A stretch of DNA of 64,000 bases from assembly GCF_047124445.1 (NCBI RefSeq), contig NZ_CP138921.1, positions 682,001 through 746,000 on the forward strand, written 5' to 3'. The notes under the pieces were generated by a model, which did not search any database, was not told the DNA's origin, and saw nothing but the letters and a program-made list of their open reading frames with translations. How positions within the stretch are numbered: the stretch's first letter is position 1; every line of letters starts with the position of its first letter. Of this stretch, positions 17,913 to 25,873 are shown one piece after another. Position numbers and translations under genes: made by a program. Origin of the DNA: Shimia sp047124445 (GTDB lineage Bacteria; Pseudomonadota; Alphaproteobacteria; Rhodobacterales; Rhodobacteraceae).

Positions 17913-18233
17913 ATGACAGATCACAGCACATACAAGGCTGCCCTGCTTAAGCGCTTGTCAGAGCTGGATAAACGGCTGCACGCAATCGAGGCTGAGCTGG
18001 ACGCGCCACACTCCAAAGATTGGGATGAGGCGGCGGTTGAGCATGAGGGTGACGAGGTGCTTGAGGGGTTGGGCACCAGCGGTCAGGACGAAATCCGTAA
18101 AATCCAAGCGGCCTTGGAGCGGATGCGCGCCGGGGAGTATGGTTTTTGTGTGAAATGTGGGGACGAGATTGCGGCTGCGCGATTGGATGTGGTGCCTGAG
18201 GCGCCGCTGTGCAGCACCTGCGCTGCGGGCTAG
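17913..18233 (+). CDS. TraR/DksA-type zinc-finger protein
   Basis: A 106-residue DksA/TraR-family protein with a coiled-coil N-terminal half (KRLSELDKRLHAIEAELDAP) and a C-terminal four-Cys zinc finger (CVKCGDE then CSTC, spacing 17). Family members bind in the RNA polymerase secondary channel and modulate promoters, often with ppGpp. The acidic tip residues of classical DksA are not obvious, so it may be one of the short paralogues common in alphaproteobacteria. The ATG at 17913 follows GGAGACG; the longer frame upstream is rejected. Confidence 0.88.
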   Translation: MTDHSTYKAALLKRLSELDKRLHAIEAELDAPHSKDWDEAAVEHEGDEVLEGLGTSGQDEIRKIQAALERMRAGEYGFCVKCGDEIAAARLDVVPEAPLCSTCAAG

Positions 18234-18283
18234 GGGGAGCCGGCGCGTCTGATTTTTTAAAATTGCGTTTGGGAGGACGTTAC

Positions 18284-18499
18284 ATGACTGTCGAACAACT
18301 ATTGAGCCGCGCGGAAGCGCTGGAAAGTAAAATTCACAAGGCGGACGACATGGACCGCTATGAGCTGCATCAGCAGCTGCACCGTACGTTGATAAACATT
18401 GAGCAAAGCGGTGGTCGTGTGCCCGCGCGTCTGCGTCGTCTGGATCTTGATCTGCTGGATCAGGAGATCGAAGACAGTTTTGACAATATGCCGGTGTGA
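18284..18499 (+). CDS. conserved small hypothetical protein
   Basis: A 71-residue, soluble, highly charged and helical protein with no motif that I recognise (begins MTVEQLLSRAEALESKIHKA). A GGGAGG site precedes the ATG at 18284, which supports expression, and GC-rich third codon positions support coding. It follows the DksA-like gene after 50 bases on the same strand and may be cotranscribed with it. Confidence 0.65.
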   Translation: MTVEQLLSRAEALESKIHKADDMDRYELHQQLHRTLINIEQSGGRVPARLRRLDLDLLDQEIEDSFDNMPV

Positions 18500-18640
18500 T
18501 CGCCGGACTTTGGCTTGACGCAGTGTGACAGATGTGCCGACCCGTGCAGCCCTGTGGATAACTGGGCTTGCGCGGCGGCTTTGTGCGGCTAAACTCTGAA
18601 AACACAAAGGCTTGCGCCGAAGTTTGTCAGGGTTTTAGGC

Positions 18641-20710
18641 ATGACGCAGTTGCTAGATTATGCGGTCGAGGGCGGGGTTGCGGTCCTGTCGATGAACCAT
18701 CCGCCCACCAATGCGCTGACCGCGGAGTTGCGGGCGGCGGTCTATGAGGCCTTGCAGACCGCGCTTGCGGACAAAATGGTGGGCGCGATAGCGCTTCTGG
18801 GCAGTGGTGCAGAGTTTTCTGCCGGGCGCGACTATTCCGAACTTGGCAAACCGATTGCCCATCCCAATCTGGCGGAGCTGTGCGCTGCGGTTGAGGCCGC
18901 GGGCAAGCCGGTGGTCGCTGGATTGTCGGGTGCCGTGATGGGCGGCGGGCTGGAGCTCGCCTGGGCTGGCCATTACCGCGTGGCGCTGAGCAGCACGCAG
19001 GTGGCGATGCCCGAGGTCGCACTTGGCGTGATGCCGGGGGCAGGCGGCACACAGCGGGCACCGCGCTTGTTGGGGGCGGATACGGCGCTCAATATCCTTT
19101 TGTCCGGTGTGATGATTCCGATCACCTCCGCTGAGGTGGCGGGCATGGTGGACGAGGTTGTCGAAGGCGATCTGCGCGAGGCCACCGTGCTTTTTGCGCT
19201 TAATTGCATTGCCAAATACAAACCCGCGCGGCCAACGGCGGATGCCACCGGTGGGATTGCCGATTTTCAGGCGTTTCAGGCGGGCGTGAGCAAATGGGAA
19301 AAACGCATCGACCCGCGGGGGCAGGACGCGGCCTTGGCCATTCTGGAATGCGTGAAAGCTGCGCCGTTGTTGCCGTTTGAGGTTGGTCTGGAGTTTGAGC
19401 GCGAGCGGTTTGAAGAATTAGTGAATTCGGATCAAAGCCGAGCGTTGCGTCATGTGGCGCTGGCGGAGCGGCGCGCAACACGCTTGCCGGAGATGCATCA
19501 GGCCGAACCCCGTCCGGTGAAAACACTGGGCGTAGTGGTTGGCGCAGATCGTGTGGGCGCGGATTTGGCGCTGGCGGCTTTGCAGCATGGCGTGTCAGTC
19601 GTGTTGACGGCGCAGGTGCCTGCGGCGTTGGAGTTGGCGCAACGGCGGATCGAGGCCGCGTTGCAGCGCATGGTCACCAGTGGCCGCATCGAAGATGTCG
19701 CGTCCCGTGAGATGTTGGCGCGCCTGCGGGCAGAAGCGGACTTGGTGGCCTTGTCGCGGGCCGATTTGGTGATTGAAGCCATCGGGCAGGGACGTGAGAT
19801 TTCACGTCAGATTGCGGCGCAACTGGACGGGATTGTCAAAGACGGCGCGGTGATGGCGGTACATGATGACGCGGCGCAGATCGGCCCAGTGGCGCAGGCC
19901 ACGGGCAGCCCGCAGGATGTGGTTGGCCTCTACGTGCCAAACCTGCATCTGCGCACCTCCGGTGCGGAGGTCGCAGTGGGCAAAAGCACGGGACCTGAGG
20001 CGGTTGCGACGCTGTTTGCCACGCTGAGCGCCATGGGCTTCCTGCCGGTGCGGGCCAAGACCTACAACGGGTTGATTGGGCAAAACGTCATGGGCGCCTG
20101 CATCCGTGCGGCAGAAGATTTGCTGCGCATTGGGGCCGATCCGTATGAGATTGACCGGGTCATGCACAGCTGGGGCTTCTCCCTGGGCCCGTTTCAAATT
20201 GCGGATGCTTTGGGCTTGAATGCGCCGGGGCTGCGCACGGCACAGGCGGGGATCAGCACTGTGCTGTATCGCATGGGCCGTGAAGGGCGCGGGGCGCAAC
20301 GCGGCTGGTATCAGTATTCGCAAGAGCACCCGTTTGGCGCGGCGGATGCCGATACGCTTCGTATTGTGCGCGCGGTGATCGACGAAGACCCCAAACCGGT
20401 GAGCGATGTGGGCGTGCGTGACGTGGACATTGAAAAGACCTGCCTCGCAGCGATGGCCAACGCCGGGGCGCGTTTGTTGCGCATGGGGGTAGCGTCCAAG
20501 CCATCAGACATTGATGTGACCATGATCCACGGCTTTGGCTTCCCGCGCTGGCTGGGTGGGCCGATGCAGGCGGCGGATGATCACGGGTTGATCGACCTGC
20601 GCAACCACGTGCGCAAGCTGGCGGAGCAGGGGGATGCCTTCTGGAAGCCGGAGCCGCTGTTTGACACGCTGATCAAAAACGGGCGCGGCTTTGGGGCGCT
20701 CAATGGCTAA
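18641..20710 (+). CDS. enoyl-CoA hydratase/3-hydroxyacyl-CoA dehydrogenase fusion with degenerate dehydrogenase half
   Basis: A 689-residue protein with FadB/FadJ architecture. The crotonase domain (1-190) keeps the oxyanion region GGGLELAW and both catalytic acids, Glu105 and Glu125 (MPEVALGVMPGAGGTQR). The NAD-binding half (about 293-480) is poorly conserved: GVVVGADRVGADLA replaces the GAGTMGxGIA dinucleotide loop, and GLYVPNLHL (429-437) replaces GxHFFNP, so the catalytic His is Tyr431. The C-terminal domains keep NGLIGQNV and LGPFQIADALGLN. Hydratase activity in beta-oxidation is likely; dehydrogenase activity is doubtful. It is monocistronic, with a convergent small gene 3 bases past the stop. 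Confidence 0.88.
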   Translation: MTQLLDYAVEGGVAVLSMNHPPTNALTAELRAAVYEALQTALADKMVGAIALLGSGAEFSAGRDYSELGKPIAHPNLAELCAAVEAAGKPVVAGLSGAVMGGGLELAWAGHYRVALSSTQVAMPEVALGVMPGAGGTQRAPRLLGADTALNILLSGVMIPITSAEVAGMVDEVVEGDLREATVLFALNCIAKYKPARPTADATGGIADFQAFQAGVSKWEKRIDPRGQDAALAILECVKAAPLLPFEVGLEFERERFEELVNSDQSRALRHVALAERRATRLPEMHQAEPRPVKTLGVVVGADRVGADLALAALQHGVSVVLTAQVPAALELAQRRIEAALQRMVTSGRIEDVASREMLARLRAEADLVALSRADLVIEAIGQGREISRQIAAQLDGIVKDGAVMAVHDDAAQIGPVAQATGSPQDVVGLYVPNLHLRTSGAEVAVGKSTGPEAVATLFATLSAMGFLPVRAKTYNGLIGQNVMGACIRAAEDLLRIGADPYEIDRVMHSWGFSLGPFQIADALGLNAPGLRTAQAGISTVLYRMGREGRGAQRGWYQYSQEHPFGAADADTLRIVRAVIDEDPKPVSDVGVRDVDIEKTCLAAMANAGARLLRMGVASKPSDIDVTMIHGFGFPRWLGGPMQAADDHGLIDLRNHVRKLAEQGDAFWKPEPLFDTLIKNGRGFGALNG

Positions 20711-20713
20711 GGT

Positions 20714-20929
20714 TTAGGACAGGGAAATCCCGACCATCACCACCATCAGGCCAATCACAGACAGGAACAGTGCGCCGAGGTTCAGCGGCACCACCTTCTG
20801 AACAGCCGCACGCAGCTCTTCGTCCGACAGGCCGGCCTTGCGGGCTTTGGCGACTTTCACGATGGAGAGCAGCAGGCCCAGCAGGCCAATCACCGACATA
20901 AGGGCACCAGCCCAGATCATCCATTGCAT
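20714..20929 (-). CDS. small two-helix membrane protein
   Basis: A 71-residue protein with two membrane segments (about residues 3-24 and 49-69) joined by a basic and acidic loop (KVAKARKAGLSDEELRAAVQ). GAGGACG precedes the ATG at 20929. No function can be assigned. It is convergent with the hydratase/dehydrogenase gene. Confidence 0.75.
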   Translation of the reverse strand: MQWMIWAGALMSVIGLLGLLLSIVKVAKARKAGLSDEELRAAVQKVVPLNLGALFLSVIGLMVVMVGISLS

Positions 20930-21152
20930 CGCAGACGTCCTCTTTTGCGGGCGCATGTGAGGGCGCACCCTGTCTGGACAGGGCAGCTACCGGATTGTTG
21001 GCACACACGCAAGGCAAGGGACGCGCGGCATTTGGCACAGATCACGGGAAATGGCGAAGCGGGCCTTGCATGGCAGAGCGGTTTGCGGTCTATAGCTGCG
21101 TTAATCTTGGCGCCCGCGCGGCGCGCATAATCGGCACAAAATGAGGTCAGAC

Positions 21153-21416
21153 ATGAGCGAAGGCACATCTTCGGACGCGCAATACGGCGTCACCGGTCAG
21201 GAACTGAAACAGTTCATCGAGCGCGTCGAGCGTTTGGAACTTGAAAAGGCCGAAGTGGCTGAGCAGATCAAAGAGGTCTTTGCAGAGATGAAAGGCCGCG
21301 GCTTTGACGTGAAAGCGATCCGCACAATAATCCGCGAGCGCAAGCAAGACCCCAATGATGTGGCCGAGCAGGAAGCGGTGATTGACATGTATAAATCTGC
21401 GTTGGGCATGGCGTAA
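21153..21416 (+). CDS. gapR: GapR-family DNA-binding protein (DUF2312)
   Basis: An 87-residue DUF2312 protein with a coiled-coil N-terminal part (LKQFIERVERLELEKAEVAE) and the conserved block DVKAIRTIIRERKQDP. In Caulobacter GapR binds overtwisted AT-rich DNA ahead of polymerases and stimulates topoisomerases; the same role is expected here. The length is typical. The ATG at 21153 follows GAGGTC. It is monocistronic and closed by a terminator. Confidence 0.93.
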   Translation: MSEGTSSDAQYGVTGQELKQFIERVERLELEKAEVAEQIKEVFAEMKGRGFDVKAIRTIIRERKQDPNDVAEQEAVIDMYKSALGMA

Positions 21417-21441
21417 GGCGCGATCCAATTGCAGCGATGAG

Positions 21442-21471
21442 AAAACGGCTCCTGATTGGGGCCGTTTTTTG
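21442..21471 (+). terminator. Rho-independent terminator of gapR
   Basis: AAAACGGC/GCCGTTTTTT stem with a loop of about 11 bases, 26 bases past the gapR stop. Its A-rich left arm may let it also serve the convergent gene on the minus strand. Confidence 0.82.
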
Positions 21472-21473
21472 CT

Positions 21474-22349
21474 TTAGGGGGTCAGGACCGTTACGCCGGG
21501 GATACGTTCGATGCGGTAGACATCCTCATCATAGGCCTGCGTCATGTGCTCGACCATGGGCACGGTCCAACCAGGCAAGTCGAGTTCTTCTTCGATCTCG
21601 TCTTCGATGGCAAACTTATCCAGGAACGCCGCATAAATGCGCCGTTTCTGGATTTCGGTCACGCCGGGATGTTCGACCAGGAAGGCCTCCAATCGGGCCA
21701 TGCCCTCGTCGCTCATGATGCTGCGCAGAAGATCTGTGCCGCCTGCCACTGCGGTGGCCGGGTCCAGCCCTGCCATGTCGCGCATGATTTCTTCCCAAAT
21801 GATCGGGGTGTCTTCGTTGCACCAAACCGTGACCGGCATATGTGGCACTGCATCGCGGATGCGCAGGATCAGCTCGGACCAGCGCAGCGCCAGCGGGTCA
21901 CAATCGTCGGTGACCTGTTCGATCGAGTGGGTCGGGGACGCCGCCACAAGCGCGGGCACAAACGTGGCCGGATTGCGGATCGACATGAAGATTTCCAGAT
22001 CTTCGCCGTAAAACAGCGAAGACACGCCGCGCAGCCGGTCGCCAGCGCTTGAAAACAGGCAGTTGTCGCGGATGGCCAAACGCGGCACGCCAAAGAAGTT
22101 GTCATTGGACAGGATCATGCGATCTGGCTTGGCGTCGCCAATCATGCCGCTCATGATCGCCCCTTTGTGGTCGGTGGCCATCATCGAGGAGGACATCTGA
22201 CCCAGCGTGTCACGGATTTGTCTGCGATAGGTCGACTGAGGTGGCAAGGCCACACCATTCTGCGCCAGCAGGTCCCGGTTTTTGGTCAGGCTGCCGAGTA
22301 GTTTGCCTTCGTCTGTGAAGTGCGCGCCTGCGTGAAGTACAATCTGCAT
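21474..22349 (-). CDS. hypothetical protein, sulfotransferase-like N-terminus
   Basis: A 291-residue soluble protein. The N-terminus (MQIVLHAGAHFTDEGKLLGSL then LLAQNGVALPP) resembles bacterial sulfotransferase-like proteins (HIGAHKTGTTxLQ, then LLxxNRxxLxxxGV). The PAPS-binding Lys-Thr-Gly-Thr residues are missing, so catalysis is doubtful. SIRNPATFVPALVA near the middle recalls the second conserved block of that fold. The ATG at 22349 is chosen because the longer upstream frame runs into the divergent permease gene. No firm function. Confidence 0.7.
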   Translation of the reverse strand: MQIVLHAGAHFTDEGKLLGSLTKNRDLLAQNGVALPPQSTYRRQIRDTLGQMSSSMMATDHKGAIMSGMIGDAKPDRMILSNDNFFGVPRLAIRDNCLFSSAGDRLRGVSSLFYGEDLEIFMSIRNPATFVPALVAASPTHSIEQVTDDCDPLALRWSELILRIRDAVPHMPVTVWCNEDTPIIWEEIMRDMAGLDPATAVAGGTDLLRSIMSDEGMARLEAFLVEHPGVTEIQKRRIYAAFLDKFAIEDEIEEELDLPGWTVPMVEHMTQAYDEDVYRIERIPGVTVLTP

Positions 22350-22449
22350 GTTCTTTTCGTTGTTGGATTGTGCTGGATCAATTATAGCCTCGTTTCTGGA
22401 CAGTAAAACCGAATTCAGGCAACACAAGGGCGCGATAAAGGAATCCCCT

Positions 22450-24129
22450 GTGCAATCACATGTGACATCACCGCCCGCCGCACAAGCTTCACCGTCCAAG
22501 GTGTTGAAAAGGCGCCTGTCTTTTGATCCGTGGTCCTCGGGGGCGCTGTTTGTCGCCACTATTGTGCTGGCGCCGATCCTGGCGGTGGTCTGGATAGCCT
22601 TTCATCCGGTTGAGAATATCTGGCCGCATTTGTTGTCCACCACTCTGCCACGTTACATGCGCAATACGCTGGTGTTGATGGCCGCAGTCGGCTTCTTCGC
22701 CGCCTCCATGGGGGCCACCACCGCCTGGTTGGTGACGCGCTATCGCTTCCCCGGAGTGCAGTGGATTCAATGGGCACTGCTGCTGCCGCTGGCCATTCCG
22801 GCCTATGTGGGCGCCTACGCGCTGGTGGATTTCCTGGAATATGCCGGCCCCGTGCAAACCGGCTTGCGGGATCTCTTTGGTTGGAAAACCAGCCGCGACT
22901 ATTGGTTCCCGGAAATCCGCTCCATGGGCGCCGCGATCCTGGTGCTGTCTGCGGCCATGTTCCCCTATGTTTACATTCTAGCGCGCGCGGCGTTTCGCGA
23001 GCAATCCGGCGCTGGCGAAGAGGTGGCGCGCTCATTGGGGGCAGGGCCAGTGGCCCGGTTCTGGCGCGTGGGCCTGCCGATGGCGCGCCCGGCTATTGCG
23101 GCGGGTACCGCCATTGTGATGATGGAAACCGTGAATGACTTTGGCACGGTAGACTATTTTGCGGTGCAAACCCTGACCACCGGCATCTTTAGCGTTTGGC
23201 TGGAAAGCAACAATGCAGGCGGCGCAGCACAGATTTCCAGTGTGGTGCTGATGCTGGTGATCCTTTTGGTCACCATGGAGAAAATCAGCCGTCGCAAGGT
23301 GCAGTTTTTCAGCCTGAGCAATCGCAATCGGCCGGCGGAACGCGTGAAGCTGACCGGTCTTTGGGGCTGGGTGGCGATGCTGGCCTGTCTGATGCCGTTT
23401 CTGGTTGGCTTTGTGATGCCGTTTGCCGTGATCGCCCATAATGCTGCTGGGAGTCTGGATCAATGGCGCGATCCGGCGCTGCTGACCGCTTTGTGGAACA
23501 CATTGCGGGTCTGCGGCATCGCGGCGGTGGTCACCGTGGTGGCCGGTGTCTTTATGGTCTATGGCGTGCGGCTATCGGGCCGCAGCCTGCCGCGCCTGTT
23601 GTTGCCGATCACCACCATTGGCTATGCCGCCCCAGGGGCCGTTTTGGCCGTTGGCATATTGATCCCGCTGGCGGTGCTCGATCACAAACTCGCGGACCTG
23701 ATCGAGGCCATGACCGGCTCCCCAACCGGACTGATTCTCACCGGCTCCTCCTTTGCGCTGATTCTGGCCTACTGCGTGCGATTCTTTGCCATTGCGCAGG
23801 GCGCTGCAGACGGCGCCATGGGGCGTGTGCCGCCCAGTTTGCCCATGGCAGCCAGATCTCTGGGCCGCACAAAAGGGCAGGTGTTGCGCGAGGTCTATCT
23901 GCCGTTGGTGCGTGCCTCGATTGGCTCCGCTTTGCTTTTGGTCTTTGTGGATTGCGTAAAAGAGCTGCCCGCGACCATGCTTTTGCGCCCCTTTAACTTT
24001 GATACATTGGCCACACGCGTGCACGAGCAAGCCAGTTTGGAGAACCTGCCAGACGCCAGCCCGGGCGCGATCATGATTGTTTTGGTGGGGCTTGTGGCGG
24101 TTGGATTGCTTGCCCGCGCAAATCGCTAA
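22450..24129 (+). CDS. iron(III)-type ABC transporter permease (FbpB/AfuB-like)
   Basis: A 559-residue permease with two fused halves, each with about six membrane segments and an EAA loop: EVARSLGAGPVARFWRVGLP in the first half and AARSLGRTKGQVLREVYLPL in the second. This is the architecture of FbpB/ThiP-type permeases for ferric iron or thiamine. The GTG at 22450 is preceded by AAAGGA and is preferred to the ATG at 22348. No binding protein or ATPase gene is adjacent, so the partners must be encoded elsewhere. tRNA-Thr follows 48 bases after the stop. Confidence 0.9.
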   Translation: MQSHVTSPPAAQASPSKVLKRRLSFDPWSSGALFVATIVLAPILAVVWIAFHPVENIWPHLLSTTLPRYMRNTLVLMAAVGFFAASMGATTAWLVTRYRFPGVQWIQWALLLPLAIPAYVGAYALVDFLEYAGPVQTGLRDLFGWKTSRDYWFPEIRSMGAAILVLSAAMFPYVYILARAAFREQSGAGEEVARSLGAGPVARFWRVGLPMARPAIAAGTAIVMMETVNDFGTVDYFAVQTLTTGIFSVWLESNNAGGAAQISSVVLMLVILLVTMEKISRRKVQFFSLSNRNRPAERVKLTGLWGWVAMLACLMPFLVGFVMPFAVIAHNAAGSLDQWRDPALLTALWNTLRVCGIAAVVTVVAGVFMVYGVRLSGRSLPRLLLPITTIGYAAPGAVLAVGILIPLAVLDHKLADLIEAMTGSPTGLILTGSSFALILAYCVRFFAIAQGAADGAMGRVPPSLPMAARSLGRTKGQVLREVYLPLVRASIGSALLLVFVDCVKELPATMLLRPFNFDTLATRVHEQASLENLPDASPGAIMIVLVGLVAVGLLARANR

Positions 24130-24177
24130 AAAAGCCTCTTGCAGGTTCTGATCGAAGGCCTTAAACGAAGCTCCAGT

Positions 24178-24253
24178 GCCCCTATAGCTCAGCTGGTAGA
24201 GCAACTGATTTGTAATCAGTAGGTCCGCGGTTCGAGTCCGTGTGGGGGCACCA
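24178..24253 (+). tRNA. tRNA-Thr (anticodon TGT)
   Basis: Complete cloverleaf of 76 bases including an encoded CCA. The acceptor stem is GCCCCTA with TGGGGGC, the D arm GCTCAGCTGGTAGAGC, the anticodon stem ACTGA/TCAGT around loop TTTGTAA giving anticodon TGT, and the T arm has GGTTCGAGTCC. It lies 127 bases upstream of the truncated dusA start. Confidence 0.97.
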
Positions 24254-24380
24254 CCTTTTCCACAATTGGCACCGGTTTTTGGCTTGCAGCACACGCTCGG
24301 GCTATCGTAGTTCCCACGACGGATGTCGCTTCGAGTGCTGACACGCCACCCTTTGGCCAACCGCAAGAGAGATCAATCTG

Positions 24381-24497
24381 ATGACTGACGTGACCGCAAC
24401 GTCCATCTCTGAGGCTTCAGACCTTTCTAGAGCCGCGCGCTTGTCTGTCGCTCCGATGATGGATTGGGGCGATTATTGTTTCTTTACAATAGTGTGA
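24381..24497 (+). pseudogene. dusA: dusA 5' fragment cut by element insertion
   Basis: The ATG at 24381, preceded by AAGAGAGA, opens a 38-codon frame that reads ARLSVAPMMDW at residues 19-29, the invariant N-terminal motif of tRNA-dihydrouridine synthase A. It then diverges (GDYCFFTIV) and stops. The intact dusA reading LSVAPMMDWTDRHCRY lies 13.9 kb to the right. This is the native start of dusA, separated from the body by the mobile element. It probably makes only a short dead peptide. Confidence 0.9.
24456..24467. other. attL core
   Basis: ATGATGGATTGG, encoding MMDW of DusA, is identical to the copy at 38349-38360. Left of it is host dusA sequence; right of it the reading frame leaves DusA. 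A GGGTGCACT word about 50 bases into the element resembles the integrase-side repeats CGGTGCACT and may be an arm-type integrase site. Confidence 0.8.
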
Positions 24498-24703
24498 GAT
24501 ATTTTGAGGGCAAATTGGGTGCACTGTGCCTAGTTGTATTCTGGAGCAACTGCGGTTTGGCGTAACTCGGCTTACCTTTTGGTCTACCCAAACTCTTATC
24601 CGTCAGGCCGAAACATGAGAGTGTAAGTAGAAAAAAGTATGGTCGGTCTTGAACTTATTGAGACTACGAAACTAGAGTGGCTCCAACTCAAAGGAACCGT
24701 TCA
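24498..24703. other. Element left-end non-coding region
   Basis: About 200 AT-rich bases between the truncated dusA frame and the cargo pair. It must hold the cargo promoter. No convincing -35/-10 pair or small gene is seen; the GGGTGCACT word at 24517-24525 is the only notable motif. Confidence 0.5.
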
Positions 24704-25873
24704 ATGTTTCATATTCTTACCGATCAAAGAGTTAAGTGTTACTCAATTATGACCAGCATGCCGCTTGGTAAGTACCTTGATCTTGTTGAGAGTGCTTATG
24801 CCGATCTGGGAGGTGTGGAGGGCCAGCGGGCACCGTTAAAGACCAAGACTGCGACAACAATCAGGAGTAGATTGGTTTCTGACATAAAACAGGGTGCTAT
24901 TGTTCCGCCCGTTGTTGTTGGTGTGCTGATACCTAGCGAAGCATACGAAGGTTTAGCTACCGCCGAACAGATCGATGATTTTCTAAGGATTGCTGAGGAT
25001 GCGGGCGGAGATCGCATTTCCATCATCGATGGTATGCAGCGGACAACCGCTATGCTTGAAGCGCTTGAGGAAGATCCTTTGGCTGCAGAGCGTGAAGTAC
25101 GCGTAGAGTTTTGGGTCGCAGAGAAAGTTAACAGTCTTATCTATCGTATGCTTGTACTAAACACAGGGCAGGTTCCTTGGGAGACGGGACGACAGTTGGA
25201 GACTGTGTACGGGCAGTTTTTGACCCAAATAAAAGCGACCTTGGGCGAAAGAGTTTCAATTTTTGATACTGATGACAGGCGCCGTAGAGTGAAGTCTGGA
25301 ATGTATCAGAGTAAGAATATCATTGAACTTCTGCTTCTTTTCTCGTCCAGAAAAATCGAAATAGACGTCAAGGACAGGGTGGCCGAGGACTTTGCTCGAT
25401 TAGATACAATTGAAACGACGTCACATTCTGATTTTATTGAGTACTTCACAAGAACGCTGAGCATCTTGGTCGAACTGGACGAGCAATTCTCTAGGTTTTC
25501 CTTTGAAGATCCGGAGGGCCATCGATTTAAAACCGGTCGAGATGTGTTTTCGAGTTTTCCAGCTTTGGCAGGTTTTTGTTCCATGGTGTCGGTAGAATTA
25601 TTTGACGAGCCGGGCTTTGATATCGACTGGGGCGCTGCTCCCGAAAAGATGAAGGCAATAGAAAGTTCATTTCAGGAAATCGTAGAAAAAATTAAACCGT
25701 TAAGCGATGACGCTTTAGGTGAGTTTCTTCAGCTTGATTTGTTGGAAGAGCGTCTGCGGCAACCGAGTGGACAAGTTGGACGGTTCGAAAGAGAGATATT
25801 TCGGCGAGCCTTTTCTTCAATGCTGCGAAATGCGCACAGAATTAGTTCTTTAGAGCCTTGCTGGAAAGCATAA
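24704..25873 (+). CDS. DGQHR/DUF262-like ParB-fold cargo protein
   Basis: A 389-residue protein. Near the N-terminus ATTIRSRLVSDIKQGAIVPP is followed by RISIIDGMQRTTAMLEAL, with IDGMQR at 108-113. This matches the DGQHR (DndB-like) and DUF262 (GmrS-like, DGQQR) core of the ParB/Srx superfamily. LNTGQVPW (152-159) recalls the conserved Asn-containing element that follows in those families. The rest is helical with no recognised nuclease motif. The ATG at 24704 follows AAAGGA. Its stop overlaps the start of the HEPN gene (TAATG). Base composition is clearly more AT-rich than the host genes. Probable defence or toxin-antitoxin partner; the biochemical role is unknown. Confidence 0.75.
   Translation: MFHILTDQRVKCYSIMTSMPLGKYLDLVESAYADLGGVEGQRAPLKTKTATTIRSRLVSDIKQGAIVPPVVVGVLIPSEAYEGLATAEQIDDFLRIAEDAGGDRISIIDGMQRTTAMLEALEEDPLAAEREVRVEFWVAEKVNSLIYRMLVLNTGQVPWETGRQLETVYGQFLTQIKATLGERVSIFDTDDRRRRVKSGMYQSKNIIELLLLFSSRKIEIDVKDRVAEDFARLDTIETTSHSDFIEYFTRTLSILVELDEQFSRFSFEDPEGHRFKTGRDVFSSFPALAGFCSMVSVELFDEPGFDIDWGAAPEKMKAIESSFQEIVEKIKPLSDDALGEFLQLDLLEERLRQPSGQVGRFEREIFRRAFSSMLRNAHRISSLEPCWKA

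Noticed and set aside
24178..24253. tRNA-Thr as the integration site of the mobile element
   Set aside because: The tRNA is complete, no copy of its 3' end occurs at the right boundary, and the dusA core duplication marks the true ends.
24704..25873. DndB of a phosphorothioation system
   Set aside because: No dndCDE or dptFGH genes in the window and only the DGQHR-type core is similar; partner is a HEPN-motif protein instead.
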